Of a stretch of DNA of 64,000 nucleotides, positions 11,300 through 22,600 are shown in pieces. The DNA is from Limnephilus marmoratus (lineage: Eukaryota > Arthropoda > Insecta > Trichoptera > Limnephilidae), in the NCBI GenBank assembly GCA_917880885.1, contig OU862934.1, positions 31,294,734-31,358,733 on the forward strand, in the 5' to 3' direction. The translations under genes were made by a program, and so were the position numbers. The stretch's first letter is position 1, and each line of letters opens with the position of its first letter. Below the pieces are notes generated by a model that saw only the letters and a program-made list of their open reading frames with translations, did not search any database and was not told the DNA's origin.

Positions 11300-11845
11300 T
11301 GTTTGAGTTTTACGATATCAGATATAGAAGTATCTATTCGAACGATGGGAAGGCTGAGATTTGAAAGAAAGATAAATACGTGTAACAAACAAGGAATATT
11401 TTAGGGGAATCCCCAACCGAGTAATAGTTAGAGTTAGGAATGAAAATAAAACAACATAGCACAACATATTTTGGGGAATCCCCGATCGACCGAGCTATAT
11501 AGCTACTAAAATGTAAATTACATACGGAGTTGATGTGTAAAAATTTTTATGGCAACATTCTACTTTTTTAAGTTTTTTTCACTTTCGGGTGTCACCACAG
11601 CTAATGTCAGATGCCATTAATTATTTATTGACTCGCTAAACGAATACAATGCGTAATTACTACAGTAATTCACAATTTCAATATGGTTGCAGCGATGATT
11701 CCTGTTATAGGTGAGCACACGATTAATCACAACATTATCTTTCGCAACGTTAAGTTTTACAAAAACGAAAAACGAAGAAAACAAAAATCTAGTATTAGTA
11801 AATACATATATATGTATACGCATTTATGTATATATGTATGTTACA
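11300..11845. other. No gene seen
   Basis: A pair of GGGGAATCCCC motifs (about 11405 and 11473) lies in a weak direct repeat. Nothing else is recognised. Confidence 0.35.
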
Positions 11846-11848
11846 GTT

Positions 11849-12222
11849 AAAACTCGTTTTTAGTTAGAACGCGTTTTCTCTAGTCAAAACTAGTTTTTAT
11901 TACTAACTGCCCTTGTTAAAACTGACATTGGGATTGAAAATACAGATACCTAGGTAGTGTTTAATAAAATATTTGATAGCTGTTATTTAAAAACTTAACC
12001 TAACCTAACCTAACCTGATGTCACTCGACCAATCAGAATAAAGCACGATGAACTTTGACATCTGATGAAACAATTTTAACTGAATCATTTCGAGAAAACC
12101 CGTTTTGTCTAGTAAGAACTAGATTTCAATGATATTCAGCAGTTAATTCTAGTTGTAACAAAGGCATTTAGTGAAAACTAGTCTATACTAGAGAAAAGGC
12201 GTTGTAACTTAGCAAAAGGACT
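11849..12222. mobile_element. TIR MITE of about 375 bp
   Basis: The left arm (ACTCGTTTTTAGTTAGAACG..., CTAGTCAAAACTAG) and the right arm read in reverse complement (TTTTGCTAAGTTACAACGCC..., CTAGTATAGACTAG) align imperfectly over about 60 bp. The core includes four CCTAA units (11998-12018). There is no coding capacity, and the TSD is not clear. Confidence 0.55.
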
Positions 12223-12600
12223 AATAATGTGTTTCAAGTTCCCCAAATCAAAATCAAATTAATGCAAACACATGGCAGTTTTATTGGTCCTCGTACTTTT
12301 AATTTTCTATTAAAACACATTAAAATGGCAGATAAAATATCACTTTACATAAAAGAATTAAAATTATGGCTAAATGATGCAATTATAAACTATATTTAAA
12401 CCTTCATGCTTCACTTTTACAATTCTACTGTAACTTGACAAGCTTTATTTATCTTCTTGAAACCGTAACAAAAAATCAACTAACTTGTATGTGTCACTTT
12501 GTTACTACTATATTTTCAAAGATACATTCCCTATATTTTTAAACTTTCACTTCGAAAATTACATTTTTACTTGTACCGCCAACTTATTGGTGTAATATAG
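12223..12600. other. AT-rich stretch, no gene seen
   Basis: No recognisable motif or repeat edge. Confidence 0.35.
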
Positions 12601-12765
12601 CACTTTAGTTAATATTACCCACGCACAGGCAGTGTCTTATATGTATTTTTTACGTTATTTTTTTTTGTGTTATGTTATATATATTTAGTAAATGTGTAAA
12701 AATTACTTTTGAAATGTATCAAGATATAATGGGAAAAAATAAAGAAAAAAAAAAGCTAAGAAAAA
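12600..12765 (+). repeat. LINE 3' UTR fragment
   Basis: TATTACCCACGCACAGGC followed by an AT-rich tail and an A-run matches the 3' UTR starts at 48510 and 53330. Here the right half of the hairpin is decayed. A TA microsatellite lies downstream at 12806-12834. Confidence 0.5.
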
Positions 12766-12798
12766 CTACTCACCAAAGATCAAATATTATTTACTGCG

Positions 12799-12837
<39 letters not shown>

Positions 12838-12856
12838 CTGCGGTTTACATATTAAA

Positions 12857-13120
12857 TACTAGCTGGTTCCCGGGAAGCGTTTCAATGCCATGTATTCAAA
12901 GAAATACATTGTTTATCCCTGAATCATCTTTCCCGTGCGTTCCCGTTTCCCTCCCGCGTCCACTTCCTAGCTATGTAGCTTCATAAATTATAGCCTATTA
13001 ATTATAGCCTATATAAATTATTGTACAGTTTCATTAAAAACCATTTAGTTGTTTTGGCTTGAAAGTGTAACAAACGCACGTACATCCATACAAACTTTCG
13101 CGTTTATAATATTAGTAAGA
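12857..13120 (-). mobile_element. Helitron-like element (minus), 3' end at 12857
   Basis: ACTAGCTGGTTCCCGGG on the plus strand is the reverse complement of a Helitron CTAGT terminus behind a CCCGGGAAC stem. The downstream TTTCCCTCCCGCGTCC block matches the element at 54645-55130. Confidence 0.45.
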
Positions 13121-13826
13121 TGCAATAAAATAACACTGGGAGGCGTAATGGGCCGGTTCATTACGATGACAATTTAAAATTTCCTTCTAGTGACCCAGAA
13201 AACAACATTTGGTTTTTAGTCATCAACAGGTTTTTTGTGAATTATAATTGATTTGGTGGTGTGTATGAGTAATATTGTACCAGATATTATATGAAACGCT
13301 TTTACATAAACTGCGTCATACTCAACTCAAATTTAGATTTTTCGGAGTATGACTCATCAATTGGTCGACTGATATACACACTTACATACTTATATCATAC
13401 GTATACACACTGCACACATGTATACATATTCCATACTAAATATACACACATATATCAGCGTGTGTACACCGTACACATGCACCCAAACACATAAACAAAT
13501 TTTCCAAACCAAAATAGACTGGAAAATTTAGCGTTTCGCTAAAATAATCTGCATATTTATGGCATAAGACACAATAAAGTCAATAAATACCGGTAAAATC
13601 ACAAATGTTAACTGAGTATTTTAACAAACAAGTTATCCACTTCTCACTTTGGTATAAATCATTACTTTTTAATCCTATTTTGAGGCGCGCCGACCAGCCG
13701 GCACAGCGACGCCACTAAAACAAATCAACGTTTCCCTGTTTTTTCCCTCTGATCTTCGACATTGTAGAAAGTTTCCCGTGGAAATCCCCAGAAATTCCCC
13801 ATGAATGGAATTTCCCCCATGAAGTG
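13120..13826. other. No gene seen; TA/CA-rich patch
   Basis: A CA/TA-rich low-complexity patch lies at 13360-13495. Frames in it (67 and 68 codons) have no motif. Confidence 0.35.
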
Positions 13827-14030
13827 AAAACTTCTTTAGCACCGTTGTGACTTGAAACTCGATGTAACGAAAAACCGACACTAAAAAGAGACAAACAAAT
13901 ACATCTATAGGATTTAGCCTGTATGAGAATGAGGTAGAATAATCGGTTTCCTCTTTGTGCGGTGCTTCGAAGCCTCTCCACTCTATCTGAAGGTTTCATT
14001 TCTACCCTGTGTGAACTGCACACCTGTTAT
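13827..14030 (+). repeat. MITE-like repeat (GAAGTGAAAC family)
   Basis: Starts GAAGTGAAAACTTCTTTAGC and ends CTACCCTGTGTGAACTGCAC. The element at 52027-52301 has the same two edges and the shared CATCTATAGGATTTAGCCTG core. Confidence 0.5.
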
Positions 14031-14139
14031 TTTTGAAGTGAATGTGACTTGAAACTTGGTGAAACAGAAATAGGCGGTACTAAACAATGAGATAAAATCA
14101 TTAAATCATAAAAATCAAAATTAAGTCGCTCAAAATGTA

Positions 14140-14411
14140 TGTGCGTGGATCTTTTAAACTACCCAACGGATTTTCATACAGTTTTCACCAATAGATAGAG
14201 TGATTCAAGAGGAAAGTTTATATGTATAATACATCCTTATTATAGTAGAGAAAAGCCGAGAAATTCAAATATTCAATTCAGGCAGCGGGCAGCGGGCAGC
14301 GGGCAGCGGGCAGCGGGCGGCTGGCAAGCGGGTGGTGTGGATTTTATAAAGGTCGGGTAATGGCGTTGTGTTTCGTTAGCCACAGCAGCGTGTGGCTGGG
14401 TCTGCTAGTAT
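14140..14411 (+). mobile_element. Helitron-like element with perfect terminal hairpin
   Basis: Ends in AGCCACA...TGTGGCT (7-bp perfect stem) followed by CTAGT at 14407-14411. The body has the ACGGATTTTCATACAGTTTT and CACCAATAGATAGAGTGATT blocks found inverted at 20432-20760, and five GGCAGCG units at about 14280-14316. A second, diverged 3' part follows at 14570-14725. Confidence 0.6.
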
Positions 14412-14429
14412 AAAATATTTATTTAATTC

Positions 14430-14565
14430 ACGTGTACTGGGTTCGTAATACACGTGATATCTCATTATATCTCCCCTCCTCTCCTTGTGATATTTCGTGA
14501 TTTTTTTCCGAACCCCCCCCCCCTCTCTTGAGCCTCACGTGATTAATGAACGACCCCAAAGGGGA
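14430..14565. repeat. Half copy of the GTCGTYCATTAATCACGTGA MITE
   Basis: One TIR edge (CACGTGATTAATGAACGACC) and the AATACACGTGATATCTCATT block match the MITEs at 23408-23577 and 29521-29803. The other TIR is missing. Confidence 0.5.
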
Positions 14566-14569
14566 TTGA

Positions 14570-14725
14570 CTGTATGTGGTGGACGAGCGGGCTGGCAAAC
14601 GGGCGGTGTGGAATTGATTTATATGCAAATTAACAGATGGCGGTGTGAGTTAAAAGATTGGGTAACCATCTTCTGTAGATGGCGTTGTATTTCGTCAGTC
14701 ACAGCAACGCGTGGTCGGGTCAATT
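14570..14725 (+). mobile_element. Diverged Helitron-like 3' region
   Basis: Aligns with 14320-14411 (AAACGGGCGGTGTGGA..., GATGGCGTTGTATTTCGTCA, GTCACAGCAACGCGTGG). The terminal CTAGT is not preserved. Confidence 0.4.
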
Positions 14726-14759
14726 AATTATTAGATAAGGCGCTTTTTAACTCGACCAT

Positions 14760-15225
14760 TTGGCATTTCATCTGTTTACAAATTTGTTTGCTACCTTACG
14801 GTTTTGGTTCAAGATAGTGGCCGTGTTGGATATTACCTTTTTATTCCGCCAGAGTTCGCATGATCGTGGTTCCTTCTACGAGCAGTCAAATCGAATTAAT
14901 CAATATCATGGTACCTTCGACCAAGTATATCTAGACACGCCCTTCCATAGAGAACACCACAATAAAAGTAACACCAGTAACATTAATTTCGCAACAAAAC
15001 TCTCCTTCGAATTCCGCCATCTTGCATACGCGTTCCCGGCAATATACAACTGTCCACCGAGTTATCCTGCTGTGTAATTCTTCGCACTAACACATCAACA
15101 GTTCGTTCACGTTTTGGTCTCGTGAACAGTTTCGACAAGCTGTATGAATACCAGTGGTTTTCAAGGGGGACACGAGACATTTATAAATTTTATTAATTTT
15201 TTAAAAACTTTATTGTGACAAGCGA
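14760..15225. other. Unassigned repeat-like DNA
   Basis: TACCTTCGACCAAGTATA at about 14910 recurs inverted at 17165-17190 and in shorter form at 22407, suggesting a dispersed element edge. The 105- and 65-codon frames here have no motif. Confidence 0.3.
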
Positions 15226-15239
15226 TTCATTTCGGAGGC

Positions 15240-15400
15240 GAATATGGGTACCGCCCTCGCCGCCTCGGAAACCATTTATTGGATAACCAACGCCTCTGCT
15301 ATAGGTCACCCCAAGTGGTTCGCTACATTTGGTGACTAAGCATGGGTGCCCAGGTTAATGGAGTGATATTTGTCCAGGTCTTGGCGGCGGATGCGTCGAA
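15240..15400 (+). repeat. LINE 3'-tail fragment (sense)
   Basis: Matches the 10900-11030 part of the long copy: ATGGGTACCGCC, TCACCCCAAGTGGTTCGCTA and GTCTTGGCGGCGGATGCGTC. Confidence 0.55.
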
Positions 15401-15950
15401 ATTATTCACAGGATTCTGTTCTATTTTGCAAAAGGTATTAGCCAAAAACTATAATCTTTCTTTAAAGTTTTGAATCGGTTACTGAAAACATTAAGTTTTT
15501 TGCGTATAATAAATACAAAATAACAAAAATTCGTGGTGACCCGGCAGTAAGCGCTCAAAAAGAAGAGGAAGGGGAGATATGTTAATAAGAAAGTTAGAAG
15601 GAGTGCGCTTATATTAAAAACGATAATATTCAAGCGAAAATTGTGAAAATGTTTAATAAAACATGACTCTTTAAAATACAACAAGAATCTTGGGGGAAAT
15701 ATTTAAATAGCATTTAAAGAAACAATGAATTATGATTTTTTTCAATAATTCATAATAATTATAATAATAGGAGCATATCTTACGATTCTTTCTGTCGGGG
15801 GAATTTCATATAATAACCCTTTCGGCATGGTAAATGTATAGATATTTCTTTTTTTTAAAGAAAGACAATCATTCCCGGGTTACGAATAGCCCAACAATGT
15901 TTGAAAATCTCCTAATACCACCACAGAAAGCCGAAAATGTTGCTTGTGTT
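15400..15950. other. AT-rich stretch, no gene seen
   Basis: An 87-codon reverse frame at 15421-15684 is hydrophobic and AT-driven, without start context or homology that I recognise. Confidence 0.3.
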
Positions 15951-15954
15951 GTGA

Positions 15955-16036
15955 TGGAGGACTTAGCCTGCCGAGGAATCGAACACGCGACGCCCAGGTG
16001 GGACCCAAGCGCTGTGCCCACTCAACCACTGACCGG
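15955..16036 (-). repeat. tRNA-like SINE head fragment
   Basis: On the minus strand, a TCAGTGGTTGAGTGGG A-box-like stretch is followed about 35 bp later by GTGTTCGATTCC (B box) and GGCAGGC. The spacing fits a tRNA-derived RNA polymerase III promoter. The arms do not form a clean cloverleaf, so a SINE remnant is more likely than a tRNA gene. Confidence 0.45.
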
Positions 16037-16039
16037 TCA

Positions 16040-17385
16040 AATATTATCTATTATATTATTATCGTCAAAAATAATATGTATTTTTTTGAAATTTAACAAC
16101 TTTAAGTGTTCAAGAGAAATATGTTATAAAACGGTAGAAATTCGGAATGCCGTGACTTAAGATAGGTTAACTTTACCTTAATTGAAGAAGAGTGCATCTG
16201 TTCTTCGTTACAAAATTACTAAAATTTTCTTGACGAAATATTGTACTTATAAATATTGTAATTCCGAACGAAAATAAACCAACATCATTTATTAGTTTTA
16301 CCTTGAACGTAGTAAAAATTTTGTTTGGAAATTTTTACTAACTTTTTTGAATTAACCGCCAAAATTGAAAGTACTTTTATAAGTTCTTTAATATGGCCAA
16401 ATGAAAAAATCGAGAGCATTGTTTTGGTTCTTGCGGATATAATGTTTTCACCTGCGGCGCTTTATTTTTACCCACTTAGATAGTTTTATTAAACAAATTT
16501 TGTTTTACAATATATAAAGTAGGTTTGCGACTCCACCGACAACAAAACAAGTAATATTGTACACACCCTCCCACCAAGGTCCGCATACAAACTAATAATG
16601 GATACATTAATAATACTTCGACTAAACAGGTTGATTATTCCTAAAAAAGCGGGTGGTGAATTTAAAAGCGGGTCGCGCTTTGAAAAAGTTTGTATACCAC
16701 AGCCATATTGTGACGCAGCACTCATTGTAGGTATGTATTCGGTCTGTCGTGACGTCACAAGCATCGCGGTGAGTTGATATGACGTCAGAAAAATTGCCAG
16801 AACAAAATTAAGAACTTTCCCTTTGTCACGTTCATGAATGCAGTGCCTTAAAGCTATCTGTAAGACATATATTTTCTTTTATATTGAGATAGCTGACTAC
16901 ATTTTCAAAATTAAAGTCCGCGGCGTGCATCTTGTACAATACTCGGAAGTGTGATATTTTTGTGTTTGAAAAAAATTAACGCGGTCCGGACGGCTAACAC
17001 AAAAATTAGTTTCAGTGTAGACCTTGAAGACCGAAAAAAGGTAAAACACAAAGCTCAGTGCGATCTAAACGGTTCAAAACAATGCACGGACTTTTTTATA
17101 AATGGACCTTAAGCCAATTTTATTTTCAGCCCGGCGTCATTTTGCCTTTCACAGGGCTTGTCTAGGGTATACTTGGTCGAAGCATGGTACTGACCGGCTT
17201 GAAGAAATTATGAACAAATAATTGTCATTGATGTGGTTAAATATCTTACGTTAAATTGTATAATACCTAATTTTGGTAAAATAAATGGTTTATAATTAAG
17301 TCGGTAGGTATTTAAGTAGGTACCTACTAACAAATAATAAAAAAGACAAACTTACACTTTTCACAGAGAAGTAGATATATATAGT
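16040..17385. other. No gene seen
   Basis: AT-rich DNA without recognisable motif. The 91-codon reverse frame at 16489-16764 has no family signature. A short dispersed motif lies at 17160-17190 (see 14760-15225). Confidence 0.35.
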
Positions 17386-17388
17386 CTG

Positions 17389-18458
17389 TCAAATAAGAGT
17401 AGAAAAAATTTAAAATGGAATTACAAAATTTGTAGGCTGGAAACACCAACTTATCTGTCAAATATTATTTTTAAAGCGCAATGAAAATGAAAATATAGAA
17501 TACTGTAACTCACATTTTTAAAAACAAACACAAAACAAACAAAAGAAAAAATGAACATCGTATAAGCACTATTGTGAGTTACTTAATGACATAAAATTGA
17601 TTAAATGGTGTTTAACAAACACACAAACATAAATTTGAATTAAACAGTGGTAAGCAGGAAGAATCACTAATGGTGAGTTTAGTTATTTTATTTTTAAATC
17701 AGATCTAAAATTAGAGGCGTGATTTTTATTATTTAATTTTTTTATGTTTTATTTAGGAAGCTTTGACTGTCCAACTAGGAAGGTCTCCCGTTCTAGGACA
17801 GTCAAATTGACATATTCATATTAGGTTGGTAGGTACTAGGTACATTATAAAGTATTAAGTAAAGTTTAAGCTTCACAATTTGCATTTACATAATTATGCA
17901 GTGGAGTAATATATTCTGGAATCAATTAATTATCAAGAAAAAGTGTACTCGAATCGAAGAGATTAAACACGAAAAGCAGTAAGTAAAAGAAAAATAAAAA
18001 GAAAAGAAAAATTTTGGAAGCAAAAGAAATATATAAGGTGCTCGTAATACATAATTATCAAATAACATTTTTTAATAATATTTCTGACTCTGTCCTGCCA
18101 ATCTGGTAACCATTTTGTTATTTTTTTACCAAAGGATGACACTTCACACAGTTTTAGTTGTGAAGGGATTTTGTTATATATTATAATTTCGGTCCCAGGT
18201 ATGAGTGTGCTTTATATTTTATTACAATATCGTTATTCCTCATTATATTAACACAAAATTCCAAAGGTATAATAATAATATATCTATGTTGCTTTGAAAA
18301 AATATTTTTTTCAAAGCAACATAGATATACCTTATTATTTTTTTAATAAAAATGTAGGTTACGCAGCTTTACTTTTCCACAATGAGTTATGTTTTTAGTA
18401 TTACCAATTGAACAACAGTGGCGCCCGGCGCCCTCCTATGTTTTCTACTCTTATTTGA
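17389..18458. mobile_element. Candidate TIR element of about 1.07 kb
   Basis: Perfect 18-bp inverted ends TCAAATAAGAGTAGAAAA (17389-17406) and its complement (18441-18458). Inside are a fragment at 17757-17810 (AAGCTTTGACTGTCCAACTA) also found at 34862-34908 and a perfect 22-bp-arm hairpin at 18280-18328. No transposase frame and no clear TSD, so this is a modest call. Confidence 0.4.
18280..18328. repeat. Perfect inverted repeat (hairpin)
   Basis: TATCTATGTTGCTTTGAAAA and its exact complement flank a few bases; degenerate AATAATA/TATTATT extensions continue on both sides. It is not followed by a defined terminator or gene. Confidence 0.7.
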
Positions 18459-18459
18459 T

Positions 18460-19044
18460 AAATTGTAACCAAGAATATTACCCAATTATATTCAGTATTT
18501 GACCTTCTTTACGAAAAACACAGATGTCGCTAGTATTGAATTTTCTTGTGAAACTAAAATCTACAATTATTCTCTTTCCCATATCAAATCTGATTTTAAT
18601 TCGTCAAGTCACCCATAGGTGCCGCATAATCGCATCGATCCGAGTAATATGAAAATATTTAGGTTAGTTTTTAGTTTTGTTTATAAACTTTAACGGCTGA
18701 CGTGCAATAAATCGTTTTGATTCTAAACTTATAAAATACTGTTGACGTTATCATCATTTATTATGATTCTCAGTAGTTATTGTGACATTTTATGTGTTTT
18801 TTTTAATGCTTTTGCCATACTAAATAAAGCGTTGAAACCAAATTGATGATAGATTCTGGAATGTCTATGATTCTATAAAATTGTAGTACTCTAGTCAGTT
18901 AATTAAATACATTGTGTTTTGGAAGGTAAAGTGATATTATGTAATACAAAAAAAAATTCTGTCATTTGGAATACGTTTATTAAGTGCTGTCAATATTGTC
19001 ATTATTTTGACAGGTCTGCTGATATAATAATATGTTGGTACTAA
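18460..19044. other. AT-rich stretch, no gene seen
   Basis: No motif recognised. Confidence 0.35.
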
Positions 19045-19206
19045 ATAAGTATTAACGTGGGTCATTTAAAAAAAATGTTGCTAACAGAACGACGTGTTTA
19101 CAATTTTTCAAACTTCTGATAGATACGTTTTAAGATTTTCACGGCCAGAAGCATTTTCGTTATATGTTTTTGGGGTGTTGTGCCGTGTTGCGCTACCTCC
19201 TTCTTT

Positions 19207-19254
19207 AGCCAACGTTTCGGACATCGTTGCAGTGTCCATCATCAGGGCAGATCC
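19207..19254 (-). ncRNA. Hammerhead ribozyme, Penelope type
   Basis: Minus strand: CTGATGA core, stem II GGACA...TGTCC with a loop of about 8 nt, GAAA, then ACGT followed by T at the predicted cleavage site (GTT), flanked by GCC/GGC for stem I. ACGT is self-complementary, so stem III would form between two molecules, as published for small Penelope-associated hammerheads. Confidence 0.65.
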
Positions 19255-19290
19255 GGCAGATCCGGTAGGTCACATCTACCGGATCTGCCG

Positions 19291-19338
19291 GATCTGCCCT
19301 GATGATGGACACTGCAACGATGTCCGAAACGTTGGCTA
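19291..19338 (+). ncRNA. Hammerhead ribozyme, Penelope type
   Basis: Plus-strand mirror copy of the preceding ribozyme in the other arm of the palindrome. Same CTGATGA, 5-bp stem II, GAAA, palindromic ACGT and GCC/GGC stem I. Confidence 0.65.
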
Positions 19339-20431
19339 AAGAAGGAGGTAGCGCAACACGGCACAACACCCCAAAAACATATAACGAAAATTCTGATAGA
19401 TACGATTTTCTTCCTCCAGATTCTCTTCAAAGTTTTGAAAATTTTAATTTTATGGGGTTATTTCTAGTGTAAATAAAAATTGGTATGAATGCTTTAAGAG
19501 GGCATTACCAGAGAAAACCAGAAAAATATCATTTTCAAATCAGATTTTAGACGTATTGACTCTTTTCCACAAAAAATTATAAATGGATTTCAAAAGATTG
19601 TTCTTTTATCTAGCATTCGCAAGTAATAAATTTTGAGAATTTTTTTAATTTTAGTATAATAAGGTTATTCCATAGGTCGTTGGCAGATTTGTTAAATTTT
19701 CAAAAAAGATTTTGTATTATACCACACCCATTTCAAAAAATATAATCATGCAGTAAAATAAATCAATACATTATCTAGCAAACGCATATTTTAGAATTTT
19801 AATTTTAGTTTCAATAAAATCATTAAAAAATATGTACCTACGTACATGTGCTTCTTGATGAAAATTGGTCCATTTGTGTATTTATTTGCGCACTTACAAA
19901 CTAATATATTTCAGATTTTTTTAACATTCTTATTAAATTTAGACATTATTGAAAAATGATAAATACTTATAATCCAAAAATAATTACAAAAAGTACATTA
20001 TTTTAATAGTTTTATCATCACGCCTTTCAGCATTTTTGGATGAAGGTATACATTAAAGCTAATTTGGATTGAAATAAATTCGATATTGAGTTATAATTTA
20101 AAAAACGCTGGTACGGAGAATAATTAATCTTTCTCATAGTAACCGCCCTGCACGATCATAAGAACAACTTTCGACGAAATGTGGATTTTCGTCCGCTGGC
20201 TGGTTAAACGCTCTTAAACCACATTTCTTGTAATCAATAGCAAATATACTTAGTATATTTTTTCGTAATCATTTACAAAATGCCCCAAGATTGAATCTCG
20301 CAAAATAATGCCGAAATTTGAGAGTAAGAAGGATTTGAATACACTGCCTTGAGATAATTTGAATTAAATTGATTTATTTTTTTAATAAATAAATCAAAAC
20401 ATTCCCTCTATTTCGTGTTGTATAAAAAAAC

Positions 20432-20760
20432 TAGCTAAAGTCCCGGGCGATGCCCGGGCTTTACACAGAGTTTTAGAAATCAAATTTAAACAGTTACCTT
20501 CCTCTTGTTTTGAAGGTCACATTTGCAAAATTTCATCAACCTCGGCATAAAACTGTAGATATCCAAACAAATCAAATCCACACCGCCCGCTATTTCAACC
20601 AATTTACACAAAACCTTAAAAAAATATATATTTTACCTTCCTCATGAATCACTATATCTATTGGTGAAAACCGCATGGAAATCCATTAAGTAGTTTTTGA
20701 GTTTATCGCGAACAGACAGACAGACAGACACGGCGGAGGACTTTAATTTATAATACTCGC
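20432..20760 (-). mobile_element. Helitron-like element (minus) with strong terminal hairpin
   Basis: Plus strand begins AACTAGCTAAAGTCCCGGGC. In reverse this is a CCCGGGC/GCCCGGG stem-loop, a short spacer and CTAGT. The far end carries GACA units and GGCGGAGGACTTTAATTTAT. It is inserted inside the 19053-20996 element and matches 14140-14411 in reverse. Confidence 0.6.
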
Positions 20761-21179
20761 ATTTAGAGATAGTTAATTTTGAATGGTTTATTTAACATTT
20801 TTTAAAGATTTGACAATGGAGGGTTTTTCTTAATTATCTGAAATTTAAAAGTCAATCCGGAGGAAGAAGATGGTATCCAAATATTAATGCAAAATTGCGT
20901 GATTTTATATCTCCATTTAACAACATTTTTTTCACTATTAGACAAATCAACACAAGAATTCTTTTTTTCCCGTAGGTACAGTCGTGAACCACTCTAATAG
21001 GTATGCTAACCATTTTCAAACCATTAATTTCCCGAAGTTGTAAACAGATTTTCTTTAGACCTAGAGACTGGGGTAAATTAAAATAATTATTACAATTTTG
21101 ATTAAACTTGCCTTAATCCGCTTCTCGGTTAATACAGAATATTTCTTAATAAAACAGTTAGATTTAGCTTTATTATTAT

Positions 21180-21375
21180 GATGCCTTGTGCCTTGATGCC
21201 TTGCACCGCAGTGGGGTGGGAGGGATGGATTCATACGTCCGTCACTTCTGGACACATCGACTCTTAGATTCTTACCAAGCCCTCATACCTTTTTTCCCAG
21301 CATCCCCAAAGATGATAAAGGTCCCTAGGGAAATTGTTTCTTCAGGGCCTCCTGAGAGTAGCTAATGTTAAAAAA
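21180..21375 (+). repeat. LINE 3'-tail fragment (sense) with poly(A)
   Basis: CACCGCAGTGGGGTGGGAGG, ATCCCCAAAGATGA, a CCCTAGGGAAATTGTTTCTTCAGGG-type stem-loop split at its middle, then GTTAAAAAAA. Same family as 10690-11290. Confidence 0.55.
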
Positions 21376-21707
21376 ATTACAGTTAATTTTTGTATTCTTA
21401 ATGACAGTCTTATACACCAAGGCGATACTGAGAGCATTTTCCACTCTGCAACGTGTCTCAAATATACTGTATGTAAAGAAAATATATTCCATTTAAATTT
21501 GAATCCTGTAGTGTCAGTTAGAATGCAATTATCAATTGTCGCTTCTTTTGTTTTTGCTATTATTTGATTGTTAGAAGAAACCATTCAAAGAAAAGTAATA
21601 TAAATAAATATTTCTTTGTTAAAAAACTTTGCAACACAAGTGTTTTATTTATAAATTAATTAAACCTCTAAACTTATTATAAAACGACATTTCGTTTTAA
21701 ACCAAAA

Positions 21708-22065
21708 ATGGAGAAACTTCAATTCGAATTTACGCTATTACCTGGAGGCGATGGCAGGTCAAATATTATTAGCATTACAAAAATAGTCACAAGTGATGAC
21801 AAAATGTTTACAATACCAGAAATGCTACAATCCGTCAGTCACCACGAGGAGATAATAAGGGGTGCTTTTGGAAAAATAAAAAATAGTTTGAAAAAAGATA
21901 CCAGGTTAGAAGAATCTGGGTAACCATGACAGAAGAACTAAAAAAACATATGTAGACGAAGATGAAAACCTACAGTTCGGAGACCAATACCTCGAAAAAT
22001 TGGACGAAAAAAGTTTACAAGTACATAAAAAAGAAGATGGAAATGAAGATATTATTTTTAATTAA
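21708..22065 (+). pseudogene. Small hypothetical protein gene with a frameshift
   Basis: A frame from ATG at 21708 encodes MEKLQFEFTLLPGGDGRSN... and stops at 21923 after 71 codons. Shifting frame near 21910 keeps a second open stretch to TAA at about 22063. It encodes an acidic tail (VDEDENLQFGD, DEKSLQVHKKEDGNEDIIFN), giving about 120 residues in total. The composition (mixed charged residues, low repeat content) looks more like real coding sequence than the neighbouring spurious frames. I do not recognise the family. It sits between two transposon copies with no visible promoter. It could be a decayed ORF of another mobile element. Confidence 0.35.
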
Positions 22066-22600
22066 TTAATTGTAATATTTATGCCAGACAGGGTAGGGAG
22101 CACACTAGTACTGGGAGGCACACTAGTACTGTAAGAGGCTGTAGGCAATGACGTTATATAAACAAATAGACTCGCCATAGTCGCATATACTCACAATATA
22201 ATGTGGAGAGTAAGGAACACTCTTTTGTTTTCAGCGATTTTCAGTATAATTTCTTAATTCAAAAGTTTATTCCTGTGTGATAAAGATAAACAATCAAATA
22301 ATGTGTGTGTATGAATGACATGGATATATGAGCGGGGGGCGTATTGCTTGTCACTTTTTGATGGAACGTTCGCTGTCTCCTTTTCTTGAGGCCCACTCTT
22401 CGATCAAGGATATACTTGGTCAAAGGGCCCACTATAATAAAAGGTCCGGCTGCCTGTCGGAGTTTGATATGTCGAGCTATACAATAAATACAATAGGGCA
22501 ACGACAGCTTTCAAATGGTGGCGATTGTCATCAATACTTGTTAGAACTACTGATTCATGTGTTGTTTTACCGCAAGCAAACAAATAAACAGAGTGTTTAG
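22066..22600. other. Repeat-rich interval, no gene seen
   Basis: AGTACTGTAAGAGGCTGTAG at about 22125 recurs at 34272 in front of unrelated sequence, marking a dispersed repeat edge. A 90-codon frame at 22328-22600 has no motif. Confidence 0.35.

Larger units (their letters stand above)
19128..19390. mobile_element. Penelope-like element reduced to a head-to-head terminal palindrome
   Basis: 263 bp forming a near-perfect palindrome centred at about 19271. It is flanked by a 14-bp TSD TTCTGATAGATACG (19114-19127 and 19391-19404). Each half is the terminal sequence of the Penelope-like element at 37101-41185 (ACGTTTCGGAC..., GCGCTACCTCCTTC, CCCCAAAAACATATAACG). No coding sequence remains between the two inverted ends. 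Confidence 0.85.
19053..20996 (+). mobile_element. Short non-autonomous relative of the 11-kb element
   Basis: The left end TAACGTGGGTCA and the right end (complement TAGAGTGGTTCA) match the ends of the 22610-33621 element. Flanks ATAAGTAT (19045-19052) and ATAGGTAT (20997-21004) form a 7/8 TSD. The left end continues as GGGTCATTTA(T)AAAAAAA, like the right end of the 11-kb element. The right end continues GTTCACGACTGTA, like the left end of the 11-kb element. The two copies therefore lie in opposite orientation. The block at 20265-20400 also reappears inverted at 22866-22995. It contains no gene. Removing the Penelope palindrome and the Helitron-like insertion leaves about 1.3 kb. Confidence 0.75.

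Noticed and set aside
11998..12018. Telomere (CCTAA)n here, and TTAGG runs at 49992 and 54116
   Set aside because: Only about four units each, inside other elements; interstitial matches rather than a telomere.
16489..16764. 91-codon reverse frame as a gene
   Set aside because: No recognisable motif, promoter or splice context; AT-driven open frame.
14893..17195. A 2.3-kb inverted-repeat element bounded by TTGGTCGAAG-type motifs
   Set aside because: The shared edges are only about 30 bp, without TSD or further inverted similarity; more likely two copies of a short dispersed repeat.
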